Assembly (NCBI RefSeq): GCF_014692675.1
Contig: NZ_JABFCZ010000024.1
Coordinates: 53,923 to 117,922, forward strand
Direction: 5' to 3'
Length of the DNA: 64,000 nt
DNA from: Roseibium aggregatum
GTDB taxonomy: Bacteria > Pseudomonadota > Alphaproteobacteria > Rhizobiales > Stappiaceae
The position numbers were made by a program, and so were the translations under genes. The notes under the pieces are model-generated. The model was given only the letters and a program-made list of their open reading frames with translations, did no database searches and was not told where the DNA came from. Positions 26,317 to 35,493 of the stretch are shown here, in pieces. Within the stretch, counting starts at the first letter, position 1. Every line of letters begins with the position of its first letter.

Positions 26317-27762
26317 ATGACCGGCGCACGTGTCTTTCAGGTTGCCGATGCCTTGCTCGGAGCGGCCTATGAACCGGGTGGACCGTTGGAAATCACGGTT
26401 CAAGACGGGCTCATCTCGGCAATAGAACCGCTGGAAGAAGTCCCTTCCGGCACACGGCTGCTCGCCATGCCCGCATTGGCGGACGCTCATAACCACGCCC
26501 GTCCCATTTCGACCACCTCCTTCGGCTGCGGGCTGAAACCGCTGGAAACATGGCTGCCGAGCCTGGTCGCCATGCCATCCGTTGACCCTTACCTGGCAAC
26601 CGCAGCCGCCTTCGGCCGCTCAGTTCGCGGCGGCTGTGTCGGCGCCATGGCGCACCTGACGCGCCCGATGGGCCTAACATCTCTGCCGGAGGAAGCAAAG
26701 GAGATCGCCCGGGCGGCGTCCGATGCCGGTCTCAAAATCGGTCTTGCCATCGCCATTCGCGACCGCAATCCCCTGGTCTACGGCGATCACGAACCGATGT
26801 TGCGCGGCCTGCCCCAGGACATCCAGGACCTTGTCCGTCAGACCTGGCTTGGCGCACCGCGGCCATCGGCGGACCAGATTGCCCTGGTGGAGACTGTCGC
26901 AGACGCCGTCGCCGACATGCCCGGAGTTGACGTGCAATACGGCCCCAACGGCGTGCAGTGGTGCACCGACGATTTCCTGACCGCAATAGCCGAAGCCTCC
27001 GAACGCACCGGCCGGCGCGTGCACATGCACCTTCTGGAAACACTCCCGCAGCGGACCTGGGCGGATCAGGCCTATCCGCAGGGCATCGTCCGCCACCTGG
27101 CCGATATCGGCCTTTTGTCTCCCCGGCTCACACTGGCGCATTGCGTCTGGGCACGGCCCGACGAACTGGAACTGATCGCCGAATACGGTGCACGCATATC
27201 CGTCAATCCCTCGTCCAATCTGCATCTGGCCTCGGGCATCGCACCGGTTGCCGAAATGAAGAAGGCAGGCGTAGCCTTTGCCATGGGCCTCGACGGCTGC
27301 GCCTTCGACGAAGACGACGATGCCTTGCGCGAACTGCGCCTGTTCCGGTTGCTCAATGCCGGCTGGAGTTTCGCTGAGGACCTGACACCGGGTGATGCCC
27401 TGAAAGCCGCCTGCTCGACCGGACGCGCCGCCATGGGTCTGACACCGGGCGGAACGATCGAGGTCGGACAGCCGGCGGACCTGATGTTCCTCGATCTGGA
27501 CGCCCTCGACCGCGACGGCCTCATGCCGGTCGATCCGCGCCAGTATCTGTTTGCCCGCGCGAAACAGGATCACATCGTCGAACTGGTCTCAGGCGGCCGG
27601 ACGACTCTTCAGAACGGCAAGCTGACCGGTCTCGATCTCGAAGCGGTCGAGACCGAGCTGCGCGCCCAATACCGCGCGGCCCTGCCCACCACGGAAGAGT
27701 CCCGGAAGGCGTTCGCCGCGATCGAACCGCATGTGGCCGAATTCTACAAGGGATGCTGCTGA
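26317..27762 (+). CDS. Amidohydrolase of the cytosine deaminase / TrzN-like superfamily
   Basis: A 481-residue metal-dependent hydrolase. Metal-site motifs seen are ADAHNHAR (HxH, about 60), VHMHLLET (about 234), LAHCVW (about 270) and GLDGCAFDEDDD (Asp, about 320). This set is typical of the branch with s-triazine hydrolases, guanine/cytosine deaminases and SsnA. ATG at 26317 with AGGGA upstream is chosen over an open frame to 26215. It overlaps the ring-opening hydrolase by 1 nt (TGATG). Likely deaminates or dechlorinates a ring whose product is then opened by the next enzyme (inference). Confidence 0.88.
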   Translation: MTGARVFQVADALLGAAYEPGGPLEITVQDGLISAIEPLEEVPSGTRLLAMPALADAHNHARPISTTSFGCGLKPLETWLPSLVAMPSVDPYLATAAAFGRSVRGGCVGAMAHLTRPMGLTSLPEEAKEIARAASDAGLKIGLAIAIRDRNPLVYGDHEPMLRGLPQDIQDLVRQTWLGAPRPSADQIALVETVADAVADMPGVDVQYGPNGVQWCTDDFLTAIAEASERTGRRVHMHLLETLPQRTWADQAYPQGIVRHLADIGLLSPRLTLAHCVWARPDELELIAEYGARISVNPSSNLHLASGIAPVAEMKKAGVAFAMGLDGCAFDEDDDALRELRLFRLLNAGWSFAEDLTPGDALKAACSTGRAAMGLTPGGTIEVGQPADLMFLDLDALDRDGLMPVDPRQYLFARAKQDHIVELVSGGRTTLQNGKLTGLDLEAVETELRAQYRAALPTTEESRKAFAAIEPHVAEFYKGCC

Positions 27763-28871
27763 TGGACCCCTTGCTGCGCGAGGCGCGCGTGCATCGGCTG
27801 CCGATGTCCAGCCCGGATGACACCTCCGCCATCGAGACCCTGGTCGAACAGGGCAAGATCGACCCGAAAGCCGTGGTCGCCGTCCTCGGCAAGACCGAGG
27901 GCAACGGCTGCGTCAACGACTTCACACGGGGCTATGCGGTCCAGTCCCTGCGCTTCCTGTTTGGCCGTTACATGGAGCCCGCGGATCTGGACCGGATCTG
28001 CATGGTCATGTCCGGCGGAACGGAAGGGGCGCTTTCGCCCCACTGGATCGTGCTGGAGGCCCTGCCCGCCACCGGCGTGACGCAAACGCCCGCCCTCGCC
28101 CTCGGTGTCCATGTCACGGAGGACTTCGCGCCCGTTGAAATCGGCCGGATGGCCCAGGTGACAAAAGTCGCCGATGGCGTTCGCAAGGCGATGGTGCAGG
28201 CAGGCATTTCCGATCCGAAAGACGTTCACTTCGTCCAGATCAAATGCCCGTTGCTCACGGCCGAACGTGTTCGCGCGGCCGGCGGCGCCCATGCGGTCGC
28301 AACCGCCGACACGTTGCGCTCGATGGGTCTGTCCCGGGGCGCATCGGCCCTTGGCGTGGCAGTGGCTCTCGGGGAAATCGACGAGACCGCGCTTTCGGAT
28401 ACCGCGATCGGCGATGATCTCTCGCTTTACAGCACCCGCGCGTCCTGTTCAGCCGGTGTCGAACTCATGGGCTGCGAAATCCTGGTCATGGGCATGAGCG
28501 ATATGTGGTCCGGACCGCTCACCATCGGGCACGCGCTGATGCGCGATGCGCTGGACATCGATCCGATCCGAGAGACGCTTTCCAATCTCGGCATATCCGC
28601 ACCGGGGCAATTCCCCGAAGAAACCCGCGAGCGGGTTACAGCCGTCCTCGTCAAGGCGGAGGCGTCCAAGTCCGGACATGCGCGCGGTTTCCGGCACACA
28701 ATGCTGGATGACAGCGATATTTCCTCGACCCGCCATGCCCGCGGGTTCGTCGCCGGCGTTCTGGCCGGCCTCATCGGCCAGACCGAGCTCTTCGTCTCCG
28801 GCGGCGCGGAACACCAGGGCCCGGATGGCGGCGGTCCCTGCGCGGTCATCGGCCGACGGTCCGATCCCTGA
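27762..28871 (+). CDS. Ring-opening amidohydrolase (cyanuric acid amidohydrolase / barbiturase family)
   Basis: A 369-residue enzyme of a rare fold made of three similar domains, each giving a Lys and a Ser to a threefold active site. All three pairs are visible: Lys44 (LGKTEGNG) and Ser84 (VMSGGTEG), Lys161 (VQIKCPLL) and Ser228/Ser230 (STRASCSAG), Lys298 (LVKAEAS) and Ser346 (VSGGAEHQG). Length and motifs closely follow AtzD. The family opens cyanuric acid or barbituric acid; which one cannot be told here. ATG 27762 overlaps the amidohydrolase stop; an ATG at 27753 is too close to its ribosome site. Confidence 0.93.
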   Translation: MDPLLREARVHRLPMSSPDDTSAIETLVEQGKIDPKAVVAVLGKTEGNGCVNDFTRGYAVQSLRFLFGRYMEPADLDRICMVMSGGTEGALSPHWIVLEALPATGVTQTPALALGVHVTEDFAPVEIGRMAQVTKVADGVRKAMVQAGISDPKDVHFVQIKCPLLTAERVRAAGGAHAVATADTLRSMGLSRGASALGVAVALGEIDETALSDTAIGDDLSLYSTRASCSAGVELMGCEILVMGMSDMWSGPLTIGHALMRDALDIDPIRETLSNLGISAPGQFPEETRERVTAVLVKAEASKSGHARGFRHTMLDDSDISSTRHARGFVAGVLAGLIGQTELFVSGGAEHQGPDGGGPCAVIGRRSDP

Positions 28872-29092
28872 TCAAAAAGACGGCAACGGGCGCTCAAGGA
28901 TTATCCGAAACCAACATTTTCCGCCGGGACCAGCAGCCCCGAAACGCCCCGAATAGCTAAAGATCGGCCCCTTTTTCGACGTTTCCGTAGGGCGTGCCTC
29001 ATCTGGCATACACCTTGCGACTGCACACCTTGAAACAGTCCGGTCAAAACCGGCTCGTCTCGGGACGACAGAAAAACAGAAGGCGGAAAAGA

Positions 29093-29887
29093 ATGGATCT
29101 CCAGAGCTACCCGATCGCGGAAAAATGGTTTTCGGTCACCAAGGTCGATGACACCACAGACATGCTGTTGGAGCCTCATGTCCATGTGCTCGAACAGGCC
29201 AACCTGTTCTTCGTGCGCGGCAGCGACCGGGACATGATGATCGACACCGGCATGGGCATCGTGCCGATCCGCCCCTATGTGGAACCGCTGACGGAAAAGC
29301 CGTTTTCGGAGATTGTCTGCGTCTCGACGCACACCCACATCGACCACATCGGCGGCGTGCATGAATTCGATATCCGCCTCGTTCACCCGATCGAGGCCGA
29401 TGAAATGGCCGCCCCGTCCGGCATGAACACCATCATCCGGGACGAAATCGACCCCAAGCTGGTCGTCCTGTTCGAAGAGGCCGGCTACCCGCCGCTGGAT
29501 GAACTCCTGATCGATGCCCTGCCCTATGCGGGCTACGATCCGAAGAGCTATTCCCTGACGGGCGCTCCGGCGACCGGTATTCTGGAGGAAGGCGATACCG
29601 TCGATCTCGGCGACCGCCAATTCTCGGTGCTGCATGTGCCGGGACACTCACCCGGCAGCATTGCGCTGTTTGAAGAAAAGACCGGCATCCTGTTTGCCGG
29701 CGATGCGATCTACGACGGACCGCTCATCTATGACGGTCCGGGCATGAGCGTGGACGAGTATGTGGCGACCATGAAAAAGCTGCAGGCGCTGGACGTGTCC
29801 ATCGTCCATGGCGGCCACGATCCGAGTTTCGACAAGAAGCGGCTCGATGAGATCGTCGAGCATTACTTCCGGATCTGGGGCGTCTAG
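29093..29887 (+). CDS. Metallo-beta-lactamase-fold hydrolase
   Basis: A 264-residue cytosolic hydrolase. HTHIDHIGG (about 79-87) is the HxHxDH metal motif, VLHVPGHSPGS supplies the next His, and LFAGDAIYDG the bridging Asp; IVHGGHDPSF the last His. Separated by about 220 nt from the ring-opening gene, so it may have its own promoter. Substrate unknown; an ester, lactone or thioester product of the pathway is possible. Its stop overlaps the convergent gene by 4 nt. Confidence 0.9.
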   Translation: MDLQSYPIAEKWFSVTKVDDTTDMLLEPHVHVLEQANLFFVRGSDRDMMIDTGMGIVPIRPYVEPLTEKPFSEIVCVSTHTHIDHIGGVHEFDIRLVHPIEADEMAAPSGMNTIIRDEIDPKLVVLFEEAGYPPLDELLIDALPYAGYDPKSYSLTGAPATGILEEGDTVDLGDRQFSVLHVPGHSPGSIALFEEKTGILFAGDAIYDGPLIYDGPGMSVDEYVATMKKLQALDVSIVHGGHDPSFDKKRLDEIVEHYFRIWGV

Positions 29888-30711
29888 AGCAATTCCGGCA
29901 GACGGTCCCGCGCCACCTTGTACCACTGCCTGTTATAAGGCAGCCCGTCAAAGGAACGGTGGTTCGTCCGGAACGGATCACCGTTGACAGGGACGTCTTC
30001 AAACAGGCAGTCCCCGACCCGGGTCGGCAAGGTGGACAGGTCGATGACCGCAGCCCCGCTGTGCAGATGGCCGAAACTGTATTCGGCTTCGAACAGGCTG
30101 TTGAGCAGGTCCATCTGCGGGTTCGGACAGATCAGGGCGTCGGCGAGTTCAACCTGGAACGGCGTCAGCCGCCGCGTTCGCTCGGGACGATCGCAGGCGA
30201 ACAGGAAATGCGTCGCCGAATGAACGAGGATCGCAATCCGTCCGTCACCGTCTGAATAGATTTCCGCGCGCATTCCCGACGACCTTGACGGATCATTCTG
30301 CCAGAGTTCGACGAAATCGGCCTCGACCCCGTATTCGTACATGCCGTCCGGCGCGTGGCACAGGCGGCCGATGTCCTTGCCCTCCTCCGGTCCCTGAAGG
30401 TTGATGAAGCGGCGCCAGGTGCAGACGCTGTCCTCCACCGTCGAAATGCCGGCGAAGCCCTCGCATTTCCCCAGACGGAACAGCGTATCGGTGTCCAGGT
30501 CCTTGAGCGCCGCACCGCCGAAGCCCGATGCGAATTCCGCAGGCACCCGCAGATCGGCGTAGAGTTCCGGCGCCTGAAACCAGTAGACCCGGGTTTCGTG
30601 ATCCTCATGGGACGGGTTTTCGGCAGGTGCCTTGATATAGGCCCGCCGCCAGAGACCGAGCACATCCCGATCGGTAATGTCCCCGGTCAGGGTTTCGGCC
30701 AGCGCGCTCAA
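29884..30711 (-). CDS. Uncharacterised protein, unrecognised family
   Basis: A 275-residue soluble protein that I cannot assign. It has no signal peptide or membrane helix. The sequence is rich in aromatic and acidic residues with alternating strands, e.g. LGLWRRAYIKAP, VYWFQAPELYADLRVP, FINLQGPEEGKDIGRLCHAPDGMYEYGVEADFVELWQ and AIDLSTLP-like repeats, suggesting a lipocalin/beta-barrel fold. It overlaps the isochorismatase-type gene by 4 nt (ATGA) and is the last gene of the second importer operon, implying a linked function. Confidence 0.8.
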   Translation of the reverse strand: MSALAETLTGDITDRDVLGLWRRAYIKAPAENPSHEDHETRVYWFQAPELYADLRVPAEFASGFGGAALKDLDTDTLFRLGKCEGFAGISTVEDSVCTWRRFINLQGPEEGKDIGRLCHAPDGMYEYGVEADFVELWQNDPSRSSGMRAEIYSDGDGRIAILVHSATHFLFACDRPERTRRLTPFQVELADALICPNPQMDLLNSLFEAEYSFGHLHSGAAVIDLSTLPTRVGDCLFEDVPVNGDPFRTNHRSFDGLPYNRQWYKVARDRLPELL

Positions 30712-31325
30712 GCGGCCGCCGCCTTGTGGCTGGAAAAGGCGGAGATCACCTCTTCGCTCATGCGCACCGCGCCGGTCTGCAGATATTCCATGGCATTGAG
30801 TGCGGCGTCATGGGCATCGTCGCTCGAACCGCCGACACAGTCCTTCACCACCCGGCAGTAGAAATCCTTCTGATGGCCGTCGGCAAAGGTGTAGTGCACG
30901 CAGACATTGGTCAGCCCGCCGACCATGACCAGCGTATCCGCCCGAAGACCGCGCAGCAGGATGTCGAGATCGGTCCCGATGAAACAGGAATACCGGCGTT
31001 TCTTGATCACGTAATCGTCGGGACGCAGGCCGACGATATCCTCAGCGATCTCGGTGCCCTCGCGCCCTTCGACGCAGTGCACGTCCTCAGTCCCGTCCAG
31101 TTCCCGGCCGAAGTCGACCATGTTCGGCCGGTGCGCCTCCTGGAAGAAGATCACCGGAACGTCGTTTGCCCGGGCGGCATCGATCACCTTGCGCGCCTGG
31201 CGCATCGCCTGGGTGTAGGCGGTCATCTTCGGAATGCCGCCGTCATAGTTTTCAAGAAAGGCGCTCTTCTGGATATCGATCACCAGAAGCACGGGATTTC
31301 CGACGAGAAGCGGTTGCGCAGCCAT
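30708..31325 (-). CDS. Isochorismatase-type cysteine hydrolase
   Basis: A 205-residue hydrolase with a visible Asp-Lys-Cys triad: Asp17 (VLLVIDIQKS), Lys108/109 (DYVIKKRRYSCF) and Cys142 (VGGLTNVCVHYT). The family includes N-carbamoylsarcosine amidase, ureidoacrylate hydrolase and biuret hydrolase, all amide-cleaving enzymes. Situated 18 nt after a Pot-type importer and close to the ring-opening amidohydrolase, an amide or biuret-like substrate is reasonable, but the sequence is not close to the biuret hydrolases I know. Confidence 0.88.
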   Translation of the reverse strand: MAAQPLLVGNPVLLVIDIQKSAFLENYDGGIPKMTAYTQAMRQARKVIDAARANDVPVIFFQEAHRPNMVDFGRELDGTEDVHCVEGREGTEIAEDIVGLRPDDYVIKKRRYSCFIGTDLDILLRGLRADTLVMVGGLTNVCVHYTFADGHQKDFYCRVVKDCVGGSSDDAHDAALNAMEYLQTGAVRMSEEVISAFSSHKAAAA

Positions 31326-31343
31326 GTGATATTCCCTTTCTCT

Positions 31344-32150
31344 CTAATCTTTCCGCGCCTGATCGGCGCCCATCAAACGGGGCAAGTCGCCGAAACGGGC
31401 CGTCAGGCTGAACACGATGAGCGAAACGATCAGGAACGTGATCGCCCCGACCGCCATGGTCGGCGTGAAGCCGTTGCGCAGCGAATTGAAGATCTGCAGC
31501 GTCACGGTCGCGTAGGACGACGCTGAGACGAAAAACATCACGATGAACTCGTGGAAGCTGAGCACAACCACGAAGAAGAAACCCGACAGCGTATAGGACA
31601 GGGTCTGCGGCAGGATGATGGTCCTGAGGATGGTTCCCTCGCTCGCCCCCATCGTTGCAGCTGCGTCCAGATGTGCCCGGTCGATCGACTGCAGCCCGAT
31701 GGAAATCGTCACCAGCGGCAAGGCCGCCAGAAGCGCGGTGTGGCTCAGGATGCCGGTGAACATGTGTCCAAGTCCGCCGATGAAGGTCCACAGGAAGCTC
31801 AGGCCGACCCCGAAGACAATCGGCGGCAAGGCAAAGGGCAGCCCGGCGAGGCTCGCCAGGACCTTGGAAAATTTGGTGTCCTTCTTCCACTGATCATAGG
31901 CGATCGGCCAGGTAATCAGGATGGCGAGCGTCGCAGCCGAAAGCGCAATAATGACCGAGTTTTCCAGCGAGTTCAGCCACACCGGCTCGTTGACGAAGAA
32001 ATCCAGAAACCGGCCAAGGGTCGGATCCTCCGGCGGAAACAGCATGGAGCGTCCGCCATTCAGCGCCGACAGGCAGACCACCATGATCGGCAGGGCGACA
32101 TAGATCGCGCACAGCACCATGAACCCCTGTTTGAACGCGGCCTTGATCAT
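31344..32150 (-). CDS. ABC transporter permease (PotC-like), second importer
   Basis: A 268-residue inner-membrane permease. The ATG at 32150 overlaps the preceding permease stop by 4 nt (ATGA). EAA loop: LDAAATMGASEGTILRTIILPQTLSYTLSGFFF. About six helices from residue 8 onward. The frame stays open upstream but only as a shadow of the neighbouring permease. Confidence 0.92.
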   Translation of the reverse strand: MIKAAFKQGFMVLCAIYVALPIMVVCLSALNGGRSMLFPPEDPTLGRFLDFFVNEPVWLNSLENSVIIALSAATLAILITWPIAYDQWKKDTKFSKVLASLAGLPFALPPIVFGVGLSFLWTFIGGLGHMFTGILSHTALLAALPLVTISIGLQSIDRAHLDAAATMGASEGTILRTIILPQTLSYTLSGFFFVVVLSFHEFIVMFFVSASSYATVTLQIFNSLRNGFTPTMAVGAITFLIVSLIVFSLTARFGDLPRLMGADQARKD

Positions 32151-33157
32151 GCCTTGCGCTCCGCCAGTCGTGCCAGCATCAGACTGAAACCGATGAATAT
32201 GCCCGCCGTTATCAGCAGGATCACCGCCTGGGCTGCCCCGAACGGCGCGTTCAGGGTCGCTCCGCGAATGGATTCGTAGATCGACACCGGCAGTGTCTGA
32301 TGGGCGGGCGCTGCGAAATAGGTCACGGACACATAGGTGCCGAGCAGATAGACAAAGAGCAGCAGCAGAGACCCCAGAACCGGCAGACGCACAGCGGGAA
32401 GAACGATCGTGCGCAGGACCGTCAGCGATCCCGCCCCCATGGTTCGCGCCGCCTCGATCATCGACCGGTCGATCCGCGACAGCGGGGCAAACAGGAGGAT
32501 CACCGCGTAGGGCCAGACCAGATAGGCCATGGTCAGCACCGTGGCGAGCTGGGAGGTCTTGAATTTCACGTTCCGCGGGCTTGCCAGGTCCCAGTCGCGC
32601 AAGACGGCGAGCCAGCCGGTATCTTTCAGCCAACTCGTGATCCCGACGGCCTTCAGGAGTGCAGGAAGGCCGGACCGGTTCGACAACAGAATATCCCAGC
32701 CCATGACCACGAAGACTTCCGACATGGACAGGCTGGCGAGCACGAACACCAGCCACATGGCCTGGCTGCGCCTCGACCCCTGGGTCATGAAATAGGTGAA
32801 GGGAAAGGCAAAGCCGACGGCAATCAGCGACCCAAGCACCGCATAGGCGAGCGTGTAATAGAGTTTTAGCGCATAAAGCAGGGTGACGCTGTTCGGCCAG
32901 TCGACCCCCACGAACACCCGGATGTAGTTGCTGAAATCGAAGCCCCAGACCCAGCTGGCGCCTTCGATCTTTTCTCCAAAGCTGACCACGATGACGAGGA
33001 GAAACGGCGCCACGAAAACGAACAGAATAACCGCCGTAATGACGCCCATGATGATGTTCGCAGGACCCAGCCCCCGTATGTAGGCGGCGAAAGCCGGGCC
33101 GCCTTTTCCGGCCTCGCGGTCAACCTCAATATCACCGGAGACAGCCGGATAGCTCAT
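32147..33157 (-). CDS. ABC transporter permease (PotB-like), second importer
   Basis: A 336-residue permease with a hydrophilic N-terminal extension (about 35 residues) and six or more helices. EAA loop: MIEAARTMGAGSLTVLRTIVLPAVRLPVLGSLLLLF. Overlaps the ATPase gene upstream and the PotC-like gene downstream by 4 nt each. Confidence 0.92.
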   Translation of the reverse strand: MSYPAVSGDIEVDREAGKGGPAFAAYIRGLGPANIIMGVITAVILFVFVAPFLLVIVVSFGEKIEGASWVWGFDFSNYIRVFVGVDWPNSVTLLYALKLYYTLAYAVLGSLIAVGFAFPFTYFMTQGSRRSQAMWLVFVLASLSMSEVFVVMGWDILLSNRSGLPALLKAVGITSWLKDTGWLAVLRDWDLASPRNVKFKTSQLATVLTMAYLVWPYAVILLFAPLSRIDRSMIEAARTMGAGSLTVLRTIVLPAVRLPVLGSLLLLFVYLLGTYVSVTYFAAPAHQTLPVSIYESIRGATLNAPFGAAQAVILLITAGIFIGFSLMLARLAERKA

Positions 33158-34290
33158 GCCGCTACGTCCCGCTTGTCCGACACGGCTGTAACCTTGCGGT
33201 CTCCGGCGCCGGATCCGTGACTTGCACCGGCGGTGTCCCCCGTATCGGGAAACAGGCGGAGCGCATGCGCCGGAAATTCGGCTGATACCGTCTCGCCTTT
33301 GGCAAAGACCAGTTCAGTGGATGCAGGCATCTCACTGATGACGGAGCCGACCGGCGTTTCGACATAGATTTCCCGGGTCGGTCCGATATCGCGCAGGAAG
33401 GTGACCGTTCCCGAAACCCGGTTCGGCCCGGTTTCATCGGCCGCGCCGATTGTCACGTTTTCCGGCCGGCAGGCGATCTGGACCGCGGACCCGTTGAGGA
33501 ACGAGGCCGCCGGTTCGGGACGGAAATGAAATTCGCCGACATCAACGCCGCCGTCCTTGGCCTTTCCTTTCAGAAAATTCGCCTTGCCGATGAAGGACGC
33601 GACAAAGGCAGTCGCCGGCCGGTGATAGATTTCGGAAGGACTGCCGACCTGTTCGTAGCGGCCGTTGCTCATGACCACGATCTGGTCGGCCATGGTCATC
33701 GCTTCGCGCTGGTCGTGGGTGACAACGATCGTGGTGATATCGAGTTTCTGCTGCAGGAGCCGCAGTTCCACCTGCATGGCTTCGCGCAACTGGGCGTCGA
33801 GCGCCGACATCGGCTCGTCGAGCAGGAACACATCCGGTTTCTGCGCGAGCGCACGGGCGATCGCGACACGCTGGCGCTGTCCGCCCGAAAGCTGCCCGAT
33901 CCGCCGGTCCTCGAACCCGGCCATCTTGACCAGATCGAGCAATTCTTCGGCGCGCGCCCGCCGGGTGGCCTTGTCCACGCCCGCGATCGCCAGGCTGTAG
34001 GCAACGTTCTCGGCGACCGACATGTGCGGAAACAGCGCAAAGGACTGGAAGACCATGCCGAACTTGCGTTTGTTGGCCGGCTTTTCGGTAATGTCGTCGC
34101 CGTCCAGCGAGATCGTTCCCCGGCTCGGGTCTTCCAGACCGGCAATCATGCGAAGGAGTGTCGTCTTGCCACAACCGGACGGCCCAAGAAGCGCCGTCAG
34201 CTTTCCCTTCGGAAAGGTGAGGTCGATGTTGTCGACCGCCGTTACAGGGCCGTAGGTTTTCTTGATACCAGCAAGGACGAGACCGGGCAT
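33154..34290 (-). CDS. ABC transporter ATP-binding protein (PotA-like), second importer
   Basis: A 378-residue ATPase from the ATG at 34290 (AAAGGAAC upstream; the frame is open to 34374 without a ribosome site). Walker A LLGPSGCGKTTLLR, signature LSGGQRQRVAIARALAQ, Walker B VFLLDEPMSALDAQ, and a TOBE domain over the last 110 residues. It drives the two permeases downstream. Confidence 0.93.
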   Translation of the reverse strand: MPGLVLAGIKKTYGPVTAVDNIDLTFPKGKLTALLGPSGCGKTTLLRMIAGLEDPSRGTISLDGDDITEKPANKRKFGMVFQSFALFPHMSVAENVAYSLAIAGVDKATRRARAEELLDLVKMAGFEDRRIGQLSGGQRQRVAIARALAQKPDVFLLDEPMSALDAQLREAMQVELRLLQQKLDITTIVVTHDQREAMTMADQIVVMSNGRYEQVGSPSEIYHRPATAFVASFIGKANFLKGKAKDGGVDVGEFHFRPEPAASFLNGSAVQIACRPENVTIGAADETGPNRVSGTVTFLRDIGPTREIYVETPVGSVISEMPASTELVFAKGETVSAEFPAHALRLFPDTGDTAGASHGSGAGDRKVTAVSDKRDVAA

Positions 34291-34328
34291 GCCGTTCCTT
34301 TCGGGTTGAGAGAGAAATTCAGGGACGG

Positions 34329-34358
34329 TCGGCGGGAGGAACGACACACTCCCGCCGA
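34329..34358 (-). terminator. Hairpin after the second Pot-type binding-protein gene
   Basis: TCGGCGGGAG (34329-34338) and CTCCCGCCGA (34349-34358) form a perfect 10-bp stem with a 10-nt loop, between the binding protein stop (34381) and the ATPase start (34290). No T tract. Confidence 0.6.
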
Positions 34359-34380
34359 GTTTCAGATCGGACAAGCGCCC

Positions 34381-35493
34381 TTAGGCGCCTGCGAGCATTG
34401 CGTCCCACTTCTCCTTGATGAAGCTCTCCTTATCGAGATAGGCCTCATAGGCCGGCGTAATGTAGGGTTCGCCCGACACGCCAGCATATTCCTCGTCGGA
34501 AAGACCGGTGAGGCTCTTGTCCACCAGCGGAGCGGTGCCGATCTTGCGCGACATCAGGGCCTGGGTTGCCGGATCGCAGGAGAAGCTGATGAACTCGGCC
34601 GCTTCCTCGGACTTTTCCGAAAGCGGGCTCAGGCACCAGGAACCGTAACCGATCGGATTGCCTTCCTTCGGGAAGATCGGCGCGATCGGGAAGCCGTCAG
34701 CTGCCATCAGGCCGGCAACGTCGAGGTAGTACATGCCGCCGATGACGTCCTCATTCTTCATGGCCTGTTCCATCTGGCTTTCGGCCGTCCACCACAGGGC
34801 AACGTTCGGCTTGATTTCGGCGACCTTGTCGATCACCGCGGTGATGCCTTCCTCGGTCATCAGCGTTTCGGCGCCGTCGAAATAGGTGGCAGCCGTAATA
34901 TCCAGGAAGCGGGCGTCATACTGTTTGGAAAGACCCAGGGACGATTCCAGGGCCGGATTTTCCCAGAATTCCTTCCAGCTGGTCGGCGCCGGCTTGATCT
35001 CGTTCGGATTGATCACCATCGCGGTGAACCAGGCCATTGCCCCCACGCCCACGAGTCCGTCCGAACCTTCGTAGAGGAAGTCCTTTTTCATGTTGGAGGC
35101 GTTGGGGATCTTGGCGACATCGAGCGGCTTCAGCAACCCGCCGATACGCATTGCCTTGATCATGGTGTCCTTGCCGTAAAGCGACAGATCGGCCGGAGCC
35201 GTCCCGGAAGCCGCAGCCTGCTGCATGGTCACCAGCCAGTCGCTGGAGTTCGGCTGGGTGACGGACTCCACCTTGATGCCTGTTGCTTCGGTAAAGACCG
35301 GATAGATGTGTTTCTTGAAGCTGTCTTCGAAGTAGCCGCCATAGGACCCGATCTTGATGGACCGTTCCTGCGCAATGGCCGGCATGCCCAGAACGGATGT
35401 TCCGGCCGTGAGTGCGGCAGCGCCTGCGCCTGCACGCAGGATGTCGCGCCGCGTCAAGCTGTCGAACCGGCCGCTGATCTTCTTCTGTGTCAT
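34381..35493 (-). CDS. Extracellular solute-binding protein (PotD/PotF type) with Tat-like signal
   Basis: A 370-residue periplasmic protein. SLTRRDILRAGAGAAALTAG is a twin-arginine-type signal, with cleavage around MPAIAQ-ERS. The mature part opens RSIKIGSYGGYFEDSFKKHIYPVFTEATGIKVE, a type II binding fold. ATG at 35493 has GGAG about 10 nt upstream. First gene of the second Pot-type operon; divergent from the 2OG oxygenase. Confidence 0.92.
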   Translation of the reverse strand: MTQKKISGRFDSLTRRDILRAGAGAAALTAGTSVLGMPAIAQERSIKIGSYGGYFEDSFKKHIYPVFTEATGIKVESVTQPNSSDWLVTMQQAAASGTAPADLSLYGKDTMIKAMRIGGLLKPLDVAKIPNASNMKKDFLYEGSDGLVGVGAMAWFTAMVINPNEIKPAPTSWKEFWENPALESSLGLSKQYDARFLDITAATYFDGAETLMTEEGITAVIDKVAEIKPNVALWWTAESQMEQAMKNEDVIGGMYYLDVAGLMAADGFPIAPIFPKEGNPIGYGSWCLSPLSEKSEEAAEFISFSCDPATQALMSRKIGTAPLVDKSLTGLSDEEYAGVSGEPYITPAYEAYLDKESFIKEKWDAMLAGA

